Shown in pieces: positions 1-11,640 of a stretch of 48,763 nucleotides of DNA. This DNA is from Nesterenkonia sp. PF2B19 (GTDB lineage: Bacteria > Actinomycetota > Actinomycetes > Actinomycetales > Micrococcaceae). The position numbers and the translations under genes were made by a program. The stretch is from contig NZ_MDSS02000026.1 of NCBI RefSeq assembly GCF_001758425.2, positions 1 through 48,763 of the forward strand. The letters run 5' to 3'. How positions within the stretch are numbered: position 1 is the stretch's first letter; the number at the start of each line of letters is the position of its first letter. The notes under the pieces are model-generated. The model saw only the letters and a program-made list of their open reading frames with translations. It was not told where the DNA came from and made no database searches.

Positions 1-11
1 GCCGCCAACCT

Positions 12-41
12 AGAATATCATATCATATTCTCTGTTGTCAA
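12..41 (-). promoter_or_regulatory. rRNA-type promoter, proximal of three
   Basis: On the minus strand there is a perfect TTGACA (36-41), an 18-bp AT-rich spacer and TATTCT (12-17), so transcription runs leftward out of the window. The A/T richness contrasts sharply with the surrounding high-GC DNA. No ORF starts between it and the window edge, and it is the third member of a tandem series, which is the usual layout ahead of a 16S rRNA gene. The rRNA gene itself is outside the window and is inferred. Confidence 0.7.
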
Positions 42-77
42 TTTTCGCTTTCCGGATCGCTCCGAAGCAACTTTTCT

Positions 78-107
78 ATCCTAGAACATCTCGTTTCCGG
101 CTGTCAA
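78..107 (-). promoter_or_regulatory. rRNA-type promoter, middle of three
   Basis: Minus strand TTGACA (102-107), 18-bp spacer, TAGGAT (78-83). The bases just downstream (GAAAAGTTGC, then a CGGAG motif) resemble those downstream of the distal promoter at 146-174, so the promoters look like diverged duplicates. Confidence 0.7.
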
Positions 108-145
108 ACCCGGTCCCGAGCCGCCCTCCGGACAGCAACTTCTCC

Positions 146-174
146 ATCCTACCCTATCCGTCTGACCCGTGCAA
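146..174 (-). promoter_or_regulatory. rRNA-type promoter, distal of three
   Basis: Minus strand TTGCAC (169-174), 17-bp spacer, TAGGAT (146-151), followed by GGAGAAGTTGC as in the middle promoter. The region from 175 to 360 between this promoter and the tyrS terminator holds no convincing gene; it may contribute upstream activating sequence. Confidence 0.6.
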
Positions 175-377
175 ACTCGGTGTCTCACCGAATTCTCTGG
201 GCCATCCTCAAGGATGAGCGTCAAGAAGCCCTGTGACGTGACCGCCACAGTGTGCTCTGCACCGGGTTTCTGCCTTTCGGCTGTCTTCCCTGTGCCCTGA
301 GCACGAGTAGAAACTTTACACAGCACCTCGCCCCCGCGCAAACCGGATCGGGGGTGATGTGCGTCTCAGACGAGAAC

Positions 378-419
378 AGCCGCGGCGCCGGCGTCCCAAG
401 GGACGTCCGGGCCGCGGCT
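378..419 (-). terminator. tyrS transcription terminator hairpin
   Basis: The outer arms AGCCGCGGC (378-386) and GCCGCGGCT (411-419) are perfectly complementary. Inside them CGTCCC (392-397) pairs with GGGACG (400-405). It lies about 25 bp beyond the tyrS stop and insulates tyrS from the downstream promoters. There is no long U tract, which is common for terminators in high-GC actinobacteria. Confidence 0.75.
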
Positions 420-444
420 GCCGTGCCGGTCTGGGTCTCGGTGA

Positions 445-1773
445 TCAGTCGCCGTTCCGGCGCACGATGGCCAGATTCTTCTTGCCGCGACGCACCACCA
501 GGTACCGGCCATGGAGCCAGAGCTCCGAACCGGCCGGGGTCTCGCCGTCGTCGACCTTGGTGTTGTTCACATAGGCGCCGCCGTCCTTGACGGTGCGCCG
601 TGCCTCGGACTTCGAGCTGACCAGACCGGTGGAGACCAGCGCCTCCACCACGGAGGCTGACTGCGGGTCGAGGTCTGCGACCGGCAGCTCAGCGGAGGCC
701 GCGCGCAGGGTCGGTTCGTCGATCTCGGCGATCTCCCCCTTGCCGAAGAGCGCCTCAGAGGCTGCAATGACCTTTCGGGTCGCCTCCTCCCCATGGACCA
801 GCGTGGTCACATCCCATGCCAGAGTCCGCTGCGCCTCCCGGGAGAAGGGGCGCTCCTCCACCTCGCGAGCCAGGGCGTCGATCTCTTCCCGACTGCGGAA
901 GGTGAACACCTTCAGCCGCTCGATCACATCGGCGTCGGCCTGGTTGAGCCAGAACTGGTAGAAGGTGTACGGCGAGCACAGCTCGGCGTCGAGCCAGATC
1001 GCGTTGCCCTCCGACTTGCCGAACTTGGTGCCGTCCGAGTTCGTGATCAGCGGCGTGCCGAGGGCGTGCACCTGGGCATTCTCCACTCGCCGGACAAGCT
1101 CCGTTCCAGCGGTGATGTTCCCCCACTGGTCGGAACCCCCGAACTGGAGCGTGCAGTCGTAGTCTCGGTACAGCTGCAGGTAGTCCAGACCCTGGAGGAT
1201 CTGGTAGCTGAACTCCGTGTAGGAGATTCCCTCATCAGAGTTCAGCCGCTTGGCCACCAGGTCCTTCTTGATCATGGTGCCCACACGGAAGTACTTGCCG
1301 ATGTCCCGCAGGAACTCGATGGCGGTGATCCCCTGGGTCCAGTCCAGGTTGTTCACCATCTGCGCAGCGTTCTCCCCCTCGAAGGAGATGTAGGGGCGCA
1401 CCTGGTCCTGGATGCTGCGCACCCAGCCGGCCACAGTCTCCGGAGTGTTGAGCACCCGCTCCCCCGACTCGCGGGGGTCGCCGATGAGGCCGGTGGAGCC
1501 GCCGACGAGCGCCAGGGGCCGGTGACCGGCCAGCTGGATGCGTCGCATCGTGAGCAGCTGCACCAGGTGACCCAGGTGCAGAGAAGCCGCCGTCGGATCG
1601 AATCCGCAGTAATAGGTGATGGGGTCCCCCGCGAGGGCCTCCTCCAGTGCTGACTCCTCCGTCGACACGTGCACCAGGCCGCGCCACTTCAGCTCCTGCC
1701 AGATGTTCTCGAAGCTGTCATCGTTGCGCTGGGTCTCCAGCGCCGCTGGGTTCTCCACGAGGTTCTTCTCCAT
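445..1773 (-). CDS. tyrS: Tyrosyl-tRNA synthetase
   Basis: Cytoplasmic class I synthetase that charges tRNA-Tyr with tyrosine. Visible are the HIGH-type motif within PTAASLHLGHLVQL, the tyrosine-pocket stretch YQILQGLDYLQLY, the KMSKS-type motif KFGKS and a C-terminal S4 RNA-binding domain. At 442 residues it has the usual bacterial TyrRS length. The start ATG is at 1773. A GTG immediately upstream (1776) sits 7 nt after a TACCGT -10 element (1784-1789) and no Shine-Dalgarno is visible, so a leaderless mRNA starting at that GTG is equally possible and would add one residue. The longer upstream reading frame is non-coding in composition. It is followed by a hairpin terminator. Confidence 0.97.
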   Translation of the reverse strand: MEKNLVENPAALETQRNDDSFENIWQELKWRGLVHVSTEESALEEALAGDPITYYCGFDPTAASLHLGHLVQLLTMRRIQLAGHRPLALVGGSTGLIGDPRESGERVLNTPETVAGWVRSIQDQVRPYISFEGENAAQMVNNLDWTQGITAIEFLRDIGKYFRVGTMIKKDLVAKRLNSDEGISYTEFSYQILQGLDYLQLYRDYDCTLQFGGSDQWGNITAGTELVRRVENAQVHALGTPLITNSDGTKFGKSEGNAIWLDAELCSPYTFYQFWLNQADADVIERLKVFTFRSREEIDALAREVEERPFSREAQRTLAWDVTTLVHGEEATRKVIAASEALFGKGEIAEIDEPTLRAASAELPVADLDPQSASVVEALVSTGLVSSKSEARRTVKDGGAYVNNTKVDDGETPAGSELWLHGRYLVVRRGKKNLAIVRRNGD

Positions 1774-1825
1774 CACAACTCGTACGGTAGCAGTGTCGGG
1801 CCCTGGTCCGGGGCCCGGTCTCGTC

Positions 1826-4098
1826 TCACCGCGCGTCGAACCCCGCCGGGAGCTCGCCCGAGTGCACGACGTGCAGCGACTGGGTGGGACGGGTGAGCGC
1901 CACATACAGGCTGCCGATCCTGCCCGCGGCCTCCTCGCGCAGCTCGGCGGGCTCGACCACCACCACGGCGTCGAACTCCAGACCCTTGGCGTCATCGGCG
2001 GTGAGGACCACGATGTCCTGGCTCAGTGAGCCCGCGCCGTCGCCGACCCGTTCGCCGAAGCGTTCCCGCAGGGCGCGCCGGGCGGACGCGTGGAGCCGCT
2101 CCGGGACGATGGCCGCCACCAGGCCGTCTCCGACCTTGCCGAACTCGGCGTCGACGGCCTCCACCACCGCCGGCACCACGGCATCGTCCGCCACCTGGTC
2201 CACTGCGGGAGCATGGTCGCCCTCGCGGACCGTGCGCAGCGAGGTGATGTCCAGTCCTTCGGAGCGGGCCACGGCCTCGGCCAGATCCACGATCCGGCGC
2301 GGGGTCCGGTAGTTGACCGTGAGCTCCTCGACGCGCATCCGCTCGCCGACGAAAGGCTCCATGGCGGCCTGCCAACTCGTCGCCGCCGACGCCGAGGAAC
2401 CCTGGGCGATGTCGCCGACCACGGTGAAGGATTTCAGGGGGCACCGCCGCATGAGCACATGCCACTGCATGGGTGAGAGCTCCTGGGCCTCATCGACCAC
2501 GACATGGCCGTAGGTCCAGGTGCGGTCCACCTGGGCGCGCTCAGCAGCACTGAGGCGGGCGGCGGTCTCCTCGTTGAGGCTCACCACGTCCTCCGCGCTC
2601 AGGAAGCCTTCGATGCCCATCTCGGCCATCGCGGGGGTGGCGTTCTCCACGGCCTTGCGGGCGTCCTCGAGCTGCCGCTCCCGGGCGGCCTTCTGCCGAG
2701 CCTCCTCCCGTCCGGCGGACTCGTCGAGGTCGCCCAGCAGCTCGGCGGCCTCGTCGAGCAGCGGGACGTCGGCGACGGTGAACGGCTCCCCGGGTTCCCG
2801 CCGCAGCAGGTCCCGCTCGGTCCGGGTCAGCATCGGTGCGGCCGCCTCCAGATAGGCCGGCCGGCTCCACAGGTCCTCCAGCAGATTCTGCGGCGTCCGC
2901 GGCAGCCAGCAGAGGTTCAGCAGCACGCGCACGTCGCGGGCGGTGCGGACGTCCTCCACCAGATAGGAGCGGTCCGCCTCGTTGCCCTCGGACCGCTTGG
3001 CCAGGATGCGCTCGAGCTTCTCCGCGATGTCCTTCACCACGACCTTCACGAAGGTCGTCCGCGCCTCGTTGTAGGGCTTGCCGGTAGCCCGGGCCCGTTC
3101 CCGGGCGCGGTTGATCATCGCCGGGGTGACCGAGACCTTGACGCCGTCGACGTCCACCTCTCGCGGCTCCGCATGGTGCGTTGACGCTGGGCCACGGCCG
3201 CACCGATGACCTCCGCCATCTGCAGCCGCCCCTTGATCTCAGCGACCCGGGAGTCCTGCTCCTCGACGCCGCGCACCCCGGGGTACAGCTCAGCCACCGA
3301 CGACATCACCACGCCGGTCTCGCCCAGCGAGGGCAGGACACGGTCGATGTAGGACATGAAGGTGGAGTTCGGCCCCACGATCAGCACCCCGGCGGACTTC
3401 AGCCGCTCCCGATGGCTGTACAGCAGATAGGCGGCCCGATGGAGGGCCACCGCAGTCTTCCCCGTCCCCGGCCCACCCTGGACCACCAGGACTCCCGGCA
3501 GGTCCGAGCGGATCACTCGGTCCTGCTCCGCCTGGATGGTGGCGACGATGTCGCCCATCTGACCGGTGCGCCGGGCGTTGAGCGCCGCGAGCAGAGCCCC
3601 GTCCCCGTGGTTCTCCGCCGTCTCCTCGAGCAGGTCTGGGTCCAGGACCTCATCCTCCACGCCCTGGACGTCCCGACGCCGCAGCATCAGGTGCCGGCGT
3701 CGTCGCACGCCCTGCCGATCGAAGGCGGTGGCCTGGTAGAAGACGCCGGACTCCGGGGCTCGCCAATCCAGCATGAGCCGCTGCCGCTCGGCGGTGGTCA
3801 GCCCGATGCGGCCGATGTACCGACAGTCGCCGCCGTCGAGATCCAGGCGCCCGAAGACGAGCCGATCGTCCACGGCGTTGAGCTGAGCCAGCCGATCCTC
3901 ATACATGGTGGCGAAGGCGTCGCGCTCCGAGACGTTCTGCATGGTGCCCACCGCCCCGGTGCTGCGCACCTCGGAGAGCTGGGTCTCCTTCTCCTCGCGG
4001 AGCTCGTCGAGCCTGCGGTACAGCAGGCCCACGTACTCCCGCTCCTCCTCGACGGCGGCGTCGAGCGCCGGGACGGGGACCTCACCGTCGGTGGGCAT
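1826..4098 (-). pseudogene. HelD/HelR-type UvrD-like helicase, frameshifted as read
   Basis: Superfamily 1 ATPase of the RNA-polymerase-recycling HelD group; some actinobacterial members (HelR) are linked to rifamycin tolerance. The N-terminal part (3115-4098) has a coiled-coil-like start, a DWRAPESGVFY segment and Walker A GGPGTGKTA near residue 208. The C-terminal part (from about 3157 down to 1826) has VVVDEAQELSPMQW (Walker B), GDIAQG, TVNYRTPRRIVDLA and the terminal VALTRPTQSLHV. The two parts abut in different frames near 3150-3175 and together give about 750 residues, the normal family size, so one missing base (after codons CGC GAG) restores the gene. Start at 4098 has GGAG just upstream. 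Without repair the ATPase core is split and inactive. Confidence 0.85.
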
Positions 4099-4270
4099 GT
4101 CTCCGGAGGCCCTCCGGAACGGCCGTTGCGCGCGGCCGGACGATCCGGGATGACCTCGGATGCGCTCGAGCTGGTCGTGTCACTCATCAAGCAGTACGGC
4201 TCTCATGTCTGAAACAGATGACCACCTATCCTACCCGCAAGAGGGTGAACAGGACATGACGGCGTCGCCG

Positions 4271-4975
4271 TCAGCTCTGCCGACGCTCCAGCACCTCCCG
4301 AGCGGGCACATCCCGACCCGGCCGGTAGGCCGAGACACTGGCTTCACCGGCCAGCCAGCAGCGCCAGGGGAACTCCGGGCCTCCGCCGACACCGGAGACG
4401 CCCACCCGCGGGCCCCAGAGCCTCTCGCCGACCGGCTCCCCGGGCGGCGAGAGGAGGAAAGCGACGTCTTCGGGGTCCGGATCCGCAGGCTGCGGCGCCT
4501 CGGGCGGCACCAGTGTCACCGGCGCGGCGTCCATGGTGAGCGTGATGCCCAGCCCTTGACCCAGACGCCCAGGCCCCGAGAGCAGCTTCACCCCGGTGTC
4601 CCGCCCCCGGCGCTCGACTGCGAGGCCGCGTCCGGCGAGCACCTCGCCGGCGCGCAGCAGCACTCCCCCGGCCGTGCCCTCGGGTCCGCAGGCCAGGTTC
4701 AGACAGCGATGGATCCCGTAGTTCAGGTAGACGTAGGTGCGCCGCGGAGGCCCGAACAGGGAGTCATTGCGGGCCGTGCGGCCGCGGAAGCTGTGCGCTC
4801 CGGGGTCCTCGCCCTGGTCACCGTAGGCCTCGACCTCAGTCAGCCGGACGGTGACAGCACCCTGTACGGTCACCACGGTCAGGCGGCAGCCCAGCAGGGC
4901 CGGAGCGAGCGCCGTGGCGTGCCCGTCGAAGAGCGTGTCAAGCTGATGAAGGTCCACGGCCGACCATTCTTCCAT
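4271..4975 (-). CDS. DNA-3-methyladenine glycosylase (AAG/MPG family)
   Basis: Base-excision repair enzyme that removes alkylated purines such as 3-methyladenine. At 234 residues it matches bacterial AAG proteins. Recognisable are LLGCRLTVV near the start, the catalytic-glutamate region RLTEVEAYG, the substrate-site stretch AHSFRGRTARNDSLFG, YVYLNYGIHRCLNL and the LLSGPGRLGQGLGI motif. It lies 25 bp downstream of the COG0523-like gene on the same strand. AAG genes frequently sit between argH and tyrS in actinobacteria, so it is probably ancestral to the locus while its neighbours are later arrivals. The exact start is uncertain by a few codons. Confidence 0.92.
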   Translation of the reverse strand: MEEWSAVDLHQLDTLFDGHATALAPALLGCRLTVVTVQGAVTVRLTEVEAYGDQGEDPGAHSFRGRTARNDSLFGPPRRTYVYLNYGIHRCLNLACGPEGTAGGVLLRAGEVLAGRGLAVERRGRDTGVKLLSGPGRLGQGLGITLTMDAAPVTLVPPEAPQPADPDPEDVAFLLSPPGEPVGERLWGPRVGVSGVGGGPEFPWRCWLAGEASVSAYRPGRDVPAREVLERRQS

Positions 4976-5000
4976 CCCGCACCTGTGGGACTCACCGTGC

Positions 5001-6056
5001 TCACAGATTCGGTGCGGTGCGCCAGTCCGGGAAGGGATCGGGGAAGGTGGACCAGGCCATGGGACCGGCCGCGAGCTCGTCGTCGTCCAGAGCCGCCTCG
5101 TCCAGGGCCGCGGTGAGCCTCCGGGTGTCCAGACCGAGCCCGACGACGGCGACGTCCTGCCCGAAGGCCAGCACTTCGTCCTCCTCCCGCATCTGGTGGT
5201 CGAAGCTCACCGGTTCCAGGGCGAATCCGGCCCCCACATGGTCCCACTGGGCGGTGACATGTGGCCGGGTCGCCAGTCGGCAGAACCCGGCGGAGCGCAG
5301 CACCTGCCCGGCGCCGCGTTCGAAGAAGAAGGTCTCCAGGACTGCATGCAGCCGGCCCGGGTGGAAAGGTCGCAGCTGGTCGTACCGCATCACCGTGACG
5401 TCCTCGGTGGTCACCTCCGGGGCGAAGTCCCCGTTGAGCTGGCAGATCCACCCGGCCCTCGTCTGCTCCTGGGAGTACTCCGTGCTCCGCCGAGGCCATC
5501 CGTTCGAGACGCCACCGTCGCGTCGCACCGTGGCCCGCGGACTCAGCGCGCTCAGCAGCGCCTCGAGCGTGCGGAGCCGGTGAGCCGGAAGGCCGGAGGT
5601 GTTGACCAGCACGATGTCCGAGGCGTATTCGATCTGCTGGACCATCAGTTCCGCCCGGGCCGCGTGGTGGGCCCCGTCCTGCAGCGGCACGAAGTCCTCC
5701 GCCTCCAGATCGTCGAGCAGATGCGCGGCGTCCACCACGCAGACCACGGCGGAGAGCCGAGTGGCCATGGTGGGGTCGGCCAGAAGGCCGATGATCTCCA
5801 TGGCCGGCGTCTCCAGCGGGTGCTCGACCACCAGGCCCTGCGCCGCACGCATCCGGCCCAGGAGCGTCACCGCCTGATCGAGCACCTCCGGCTCGGCGCG
5901 CATCCTGCGCGCGGGCAGCAGCACCCGGTTCTCGGCGCGGGCCAGGCGCGCCGCGAGCTCCTGCCGCTCCGGTGCGCAGGCTCCGACGACGGCGACGACG
6001 TCCACCCGCCCTCCGATGCTCGCTCCCTGCGGCTCGTCCTCCGGCGTGATCTCCAT
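5001..6056 (-). CDS. COG0523/CobW-like protein lacking GTPase motifs (MRF-like)
   Basis: The C-terminal half has a clear CobW C-terminal domain (VMRYDQLRPFHPGRLHAVLE, then RSAGFCRLATRP), and VVCVVDAAHLLDD corresponds to the Walker B region. The P-loop position reads VVGACAPERQELA with no GxxxxGK(S/T). The NKxD position reads VLVNTSGLP, and no CxCC metal motif is present, so GTP binding is doubtful. It is divergent from rpmJ2 with a Zur-like box between. In mycobacteria a related Zur-controlled protein (MRF) recruits a hibernation factor to zinc-free ribosomes; a similar role is inferred. ATG at 6056 is preferred over GTG at 6089 because GGAAGGA lies 6 nt upstream and the palindrome is then intergenic. 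Length is 351 residues. Confidence 0.8.
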   Translation of the reverse strand: MEITPEDEPQGASIGGRVDVVAVVGACAPERQELAARLARAENRVLLPARRMRAEPEVLDQAVTLLGRMRAAQGLVVEHPLETPAMEIIGLLADPTMATRLSAVVCVVDAAHLLDDLEAEDFVPLQDGAHHAARAELMVQQIEYASDIVLVNTSGLPAHRLRTLEALLSALSPRATVRRDGGVSNGWPRRSTEYSQEQTRAGWICQLNGDFAPEVTTEDVTVMRYDQLRPFHPGRLHAVLETFFFERGAGQVLRSAGFCRLATRPHVTAQWDHVGAGFALEPVSFDHQMREEDEVLAFGQDVAVVGLGLDTRRLTAALDEAALDDDELAAGPMAWSTFPDPFPDWRTAPNL

Positions 6057-6089
6057 TCGCGTCCTTCCAGGGTTGAAGCGTATGATCAC

Positions 6090-6110
6090 TGCTAATGCTA
6101 CTCATTATCA
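6090..6110. promoter_or_regulatory. Putative Zur (zinc uptake regulator) box
   Basis: An inverted repeat TAATG-CTACT-CATTA (6093-6107) lies between the divergent COG0523-like gene and rpmJ2. Read on the minus strand, TGATAATGAGTAGCA matches 11 of 15 positions of the actinobacterial Zur consensus TGAAAATGATTTTCA. Position and neighbours (zinc-independent L36) fit zinc-dependent repression of both genes. Confidence 0.65.
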
Positions 6111-6123
6111 CTAGGAGGATGCC

Positions 6124-6246
6124 ATGAAGGTCCGAAAGTCCCTGCGCTCGCTGAAGAACAAGCCCGGCTCCCAGGTGGTGCGCCGCCGCGGCAAGACCTA
6201 CGTCATCAACAAGAAGAACCCCCGCCTCAAGGCCCGCCAGGGCTGA
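6124..6246 (+). CDS. rpmJ: Ribosomal protein L36, zinc-independent paralogue
   Basis: A 40-residue basic protein starting [13 protein letters not shown], with [15 protein letters not shown] at the end. It has no cysteines, so it is the C-minus (zinc-ribbon-less) L36 of the YkgO/RpmJ2 type that replaces the zinc-binding L36 when zinc is scarce. AGGAGG (6113-6118) lies five bases upstream of the ATG. A Zur-like palindrome sits directly upstream, and the divergent neighbour is a COG0523-like gene, a known association in zinc-starvation regulons. Confidence 0.93.
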   Translation: MKVRKSLRSLKNKPGSQVVRRRGKTYVINKKNPRLKARQG

Positions 6247-6968
6247 CAGCATGCCTAGGTCCCAACTCGACGAGTACGAGCTCATCGGTGAGCTCCATGA
6301 TCTCTTCCTGAGCGAGGAGACGTGGAGCCCCATCAGGCCTGTTCTCCAGGAGCTCTTCGGAGAGCTGGGAGACAGCGCCGTGGTGATGGACATCGGCGCC
6401 GGCACGGGGCTGGGAGTCGACGCCCTGTCCCGGGTGTTCGACGGCCGCATCGCCGCCGTCGAGCCTTCGGCCATGATGCGGGCCGGCCTGCTGACCAGGA
6501 TCTCGACCGACGAGGACCTGGCCGGGCGCGTCCGCATCATCGCCGAACCTGCACCCGCGGCCTTCGCCCAGCTCACCGGGCCCATCGACGGCTTCCTCTG
6601 CACGCATATGCTGGGCCACCTCAGCGGCCACCAGCGCCGGGAGATGTTCGCGCAGCTGGAACAGCGTATGGCGCCCGGAGCGTCCGGACTCGTCACCGCC
6701 GACCGGCACCTCGCACCGCCGTCGGGTCGGTCCGTGGAGCAGCATCGGCGCCTCGGCGGACTGGACTACGTGGCGCGCTTCCTCCCCCAGCCGGACGGCC
6801 TAGTGCAGCGCTACGAGGTCCGCGACGGCGGCACGGTGCTGCGCAGCGTGGAGGCTGTGAGCCGATGGCAGCCCGTCACACAGGCCGCGCTCGCCGCTGA
6901 GGCGGCGCCGGCCGGCTTCGAGCTGGTGAGCCGGGGCGACGGGCTCGCCACCCTCAGAAGGAGCCCGT

Positions 6969-10491
<3,523 letters not shown>

Positions 10492-10559
10492 GGGTCCAGC
10501 TCCTTGCATGTCGTCCCTGGGCGGCCAGGGAGGTGTGGTGGTCGGCTCACCGAGGAGTC

Positions 10560-10573
10560 TACATAAATATTCA
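10560..10573. promoter_or_regulatory. ARG box (ArgR operator) upstream of argG
   Basis: Minus strand TGAATATTTATGTA is an A/T-rich ArgR-type operator in GC-rich surroundings, with a degenerate half-site TATGCA about 6 bp away at 10580-10586. An almost identical sequence (TGCATAAATATTGA read in the same direction as argC) lies before argC, which supports coordinated arginine repression by the argR product encoded in this window. Confidence 0.75.
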
Positions 10574-10635
10574 GTCCATTGCATACTCACGCAGTGGGGC
10601 TCGGGGAACCGCCGTCTCCCTGGCAGGCTATCGCC

Positions 10636-11640
10636 TCAGGACGCCGCCGTCAGCGGCTCCGCGACACCGAGCCTCCGACTCCGACGACGATCCCTGCGAC
10701 GACGCCGGCGCATCCACCATGACACCGCCGCCAGATGCGGGAACTCCAGCAGCATGCCGAGCACGATCACCGCAGTCACCACGGGATCCTCGCCCAGCAC
10801 CAGGGCCGTGACGGCCAGCATCAGCGGCGCATTCCGAGCCGCCGTCGTGAAGATGACCAGGATCAGATCCGGCTCGGCCAACGCGGCACGCCGCGACACG
10901 GCCACAGCGAGCCCCATGCTGAGCGCGAAGAACAGGGCGACCACGATCAGCACCTGGACGAAGACCCACGGCGCCAGGACCGCCTCCGACGCCCCGGCGG
11001 CGAAGAGCACCAGGATCAGCGCGGCGATCACCCAGGGCAGGGCCGCGCCTCCGGCCCGCTGAACGGCGGCGAGCGCGTCACGGCCGGCCGCCCGACCGAC
11101 CAGCAGGCGCACCAGCACCGCCGCTGCGGCCGGAATCAGCAGGCCTTCTGTGACAGCCGGCCACAGCGCCTCCATCACTCCAGGGAGGCTGCGCCCGGTG
11201 ACCAGCGAGATCCACACCGGGTAGAGGAGCAGCTGCAGCACCAGGGAGACCGGGATCAGCGCCGCCCCCAGCACAGCGTTCCCACCGGCCACCCGGGTGA
11301 ATCCGAGGAACCAGTCCGTGCAGGGGAACAGCAGATAGATCAGCAGCCCCAGACGCACGGCCTCGCTGTCGGGAACCAGCAGCGTCACCAGCCCCAGGGC
11401 GGCCGCCGGCAGCACGAGCATGTTGAGCACCAGCGCCACGACGGCGGCGCGGCGCGAGCGCAGCAGCTCCCGCGCCCCACCGACTCGCAGCTCCAGGAAC
11501 ACGAGCCCGAGCAGCAGCATGATCAGCGGATCCGTCGCATGCTCCGCCCAGGCGGCGTCCGAGCCGGTCAGTCCCAGCAGCAGGCCGACGGCGATCGCCA
11601 GCAGGAACAGCCAAGGCGGCGAAGGACTCAGCACGCGCAT
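10636..11640 (-). CDS. ACR3/BASS-family permease
   Basis: A 334-residue integral membrane protein with about ten hydrophobic segments. The LLFPCTDWFLGFTRVAGGN stretch with its cysteine resembles the conserved PCxD region of actinobacterial ACR3-like 'arsenic resistance' permeases (COG0798, bile acid/sodium symporter superfamily), and TAARNAPLML resembles the second discontinuous helix. The start overlaps the flavoprotein gene by 13 bp, so the two are co-transcribed from a Zur-type box. No ArsR or arsenate reductase is nearby, which argues against a simple arsenite-efflux role; the substrate is unknown. The C-terminus is a basic cytoplasmic tail. Confidence 0.75.
   Translation of the reverse strand: MRVLSPSPPWLFLLAIAVGLLLGLTGSDAAWAEHATDPLIMLLLGLVFLELRVGGARELLRSRRAAVVALVLNMLVLPAAALGLVTLLVPDSEAVRLGLLIYLLFPCTDWFLGFTRVAGGNAVLGAALIPVSLVLQLLLYPVWISLVTGRSLPGVMEALWPAVTEGLLIPAAAAVLVRLLVGRAAGRDALAAVQRAGGAALPWVIAALILVLFAAGASEAVLAPWVFVQVLIVVALFFALSMGLAVAVSRRAALAEPDLILVIFTTAARNAPLMLAVTALVLGEDPVVTAVIVLGMLLEFPHLAAVSWWMRRRRRRDRRRSRRLGVAEPLTAAS

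Noticed and set aside
175-360. Small ORFs on both strands between the rRNA-type promoters and the tyrS terminator
   Set aside because: No ribosome site, no domain, and they overlap promoter sequence.
4099-4190. Possible N-terminal extension of the HelD-like gene from ATG 4190 in another frame
   Set aside because: The stretch is Ser/Pro/Arg-rich without family similarity, and ATG 4098 has a nearby ribosome site and a normal HelD-like N-terminus.
4879-6696. 605-codon minus-strand frame across the glycosylase, COG0523 and methyltransferase region
   Set aside because: Crosses three supported genes and the Zur-box region in the wrong frame; no domain.
10636-11640. Calling the permease an arsenite efflux pump (arsB/acr3)
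   Set aside because: No arsR, arsC or other arsenic gene nearby and the upstream operator is Zur-like; only the superfamily is supported.
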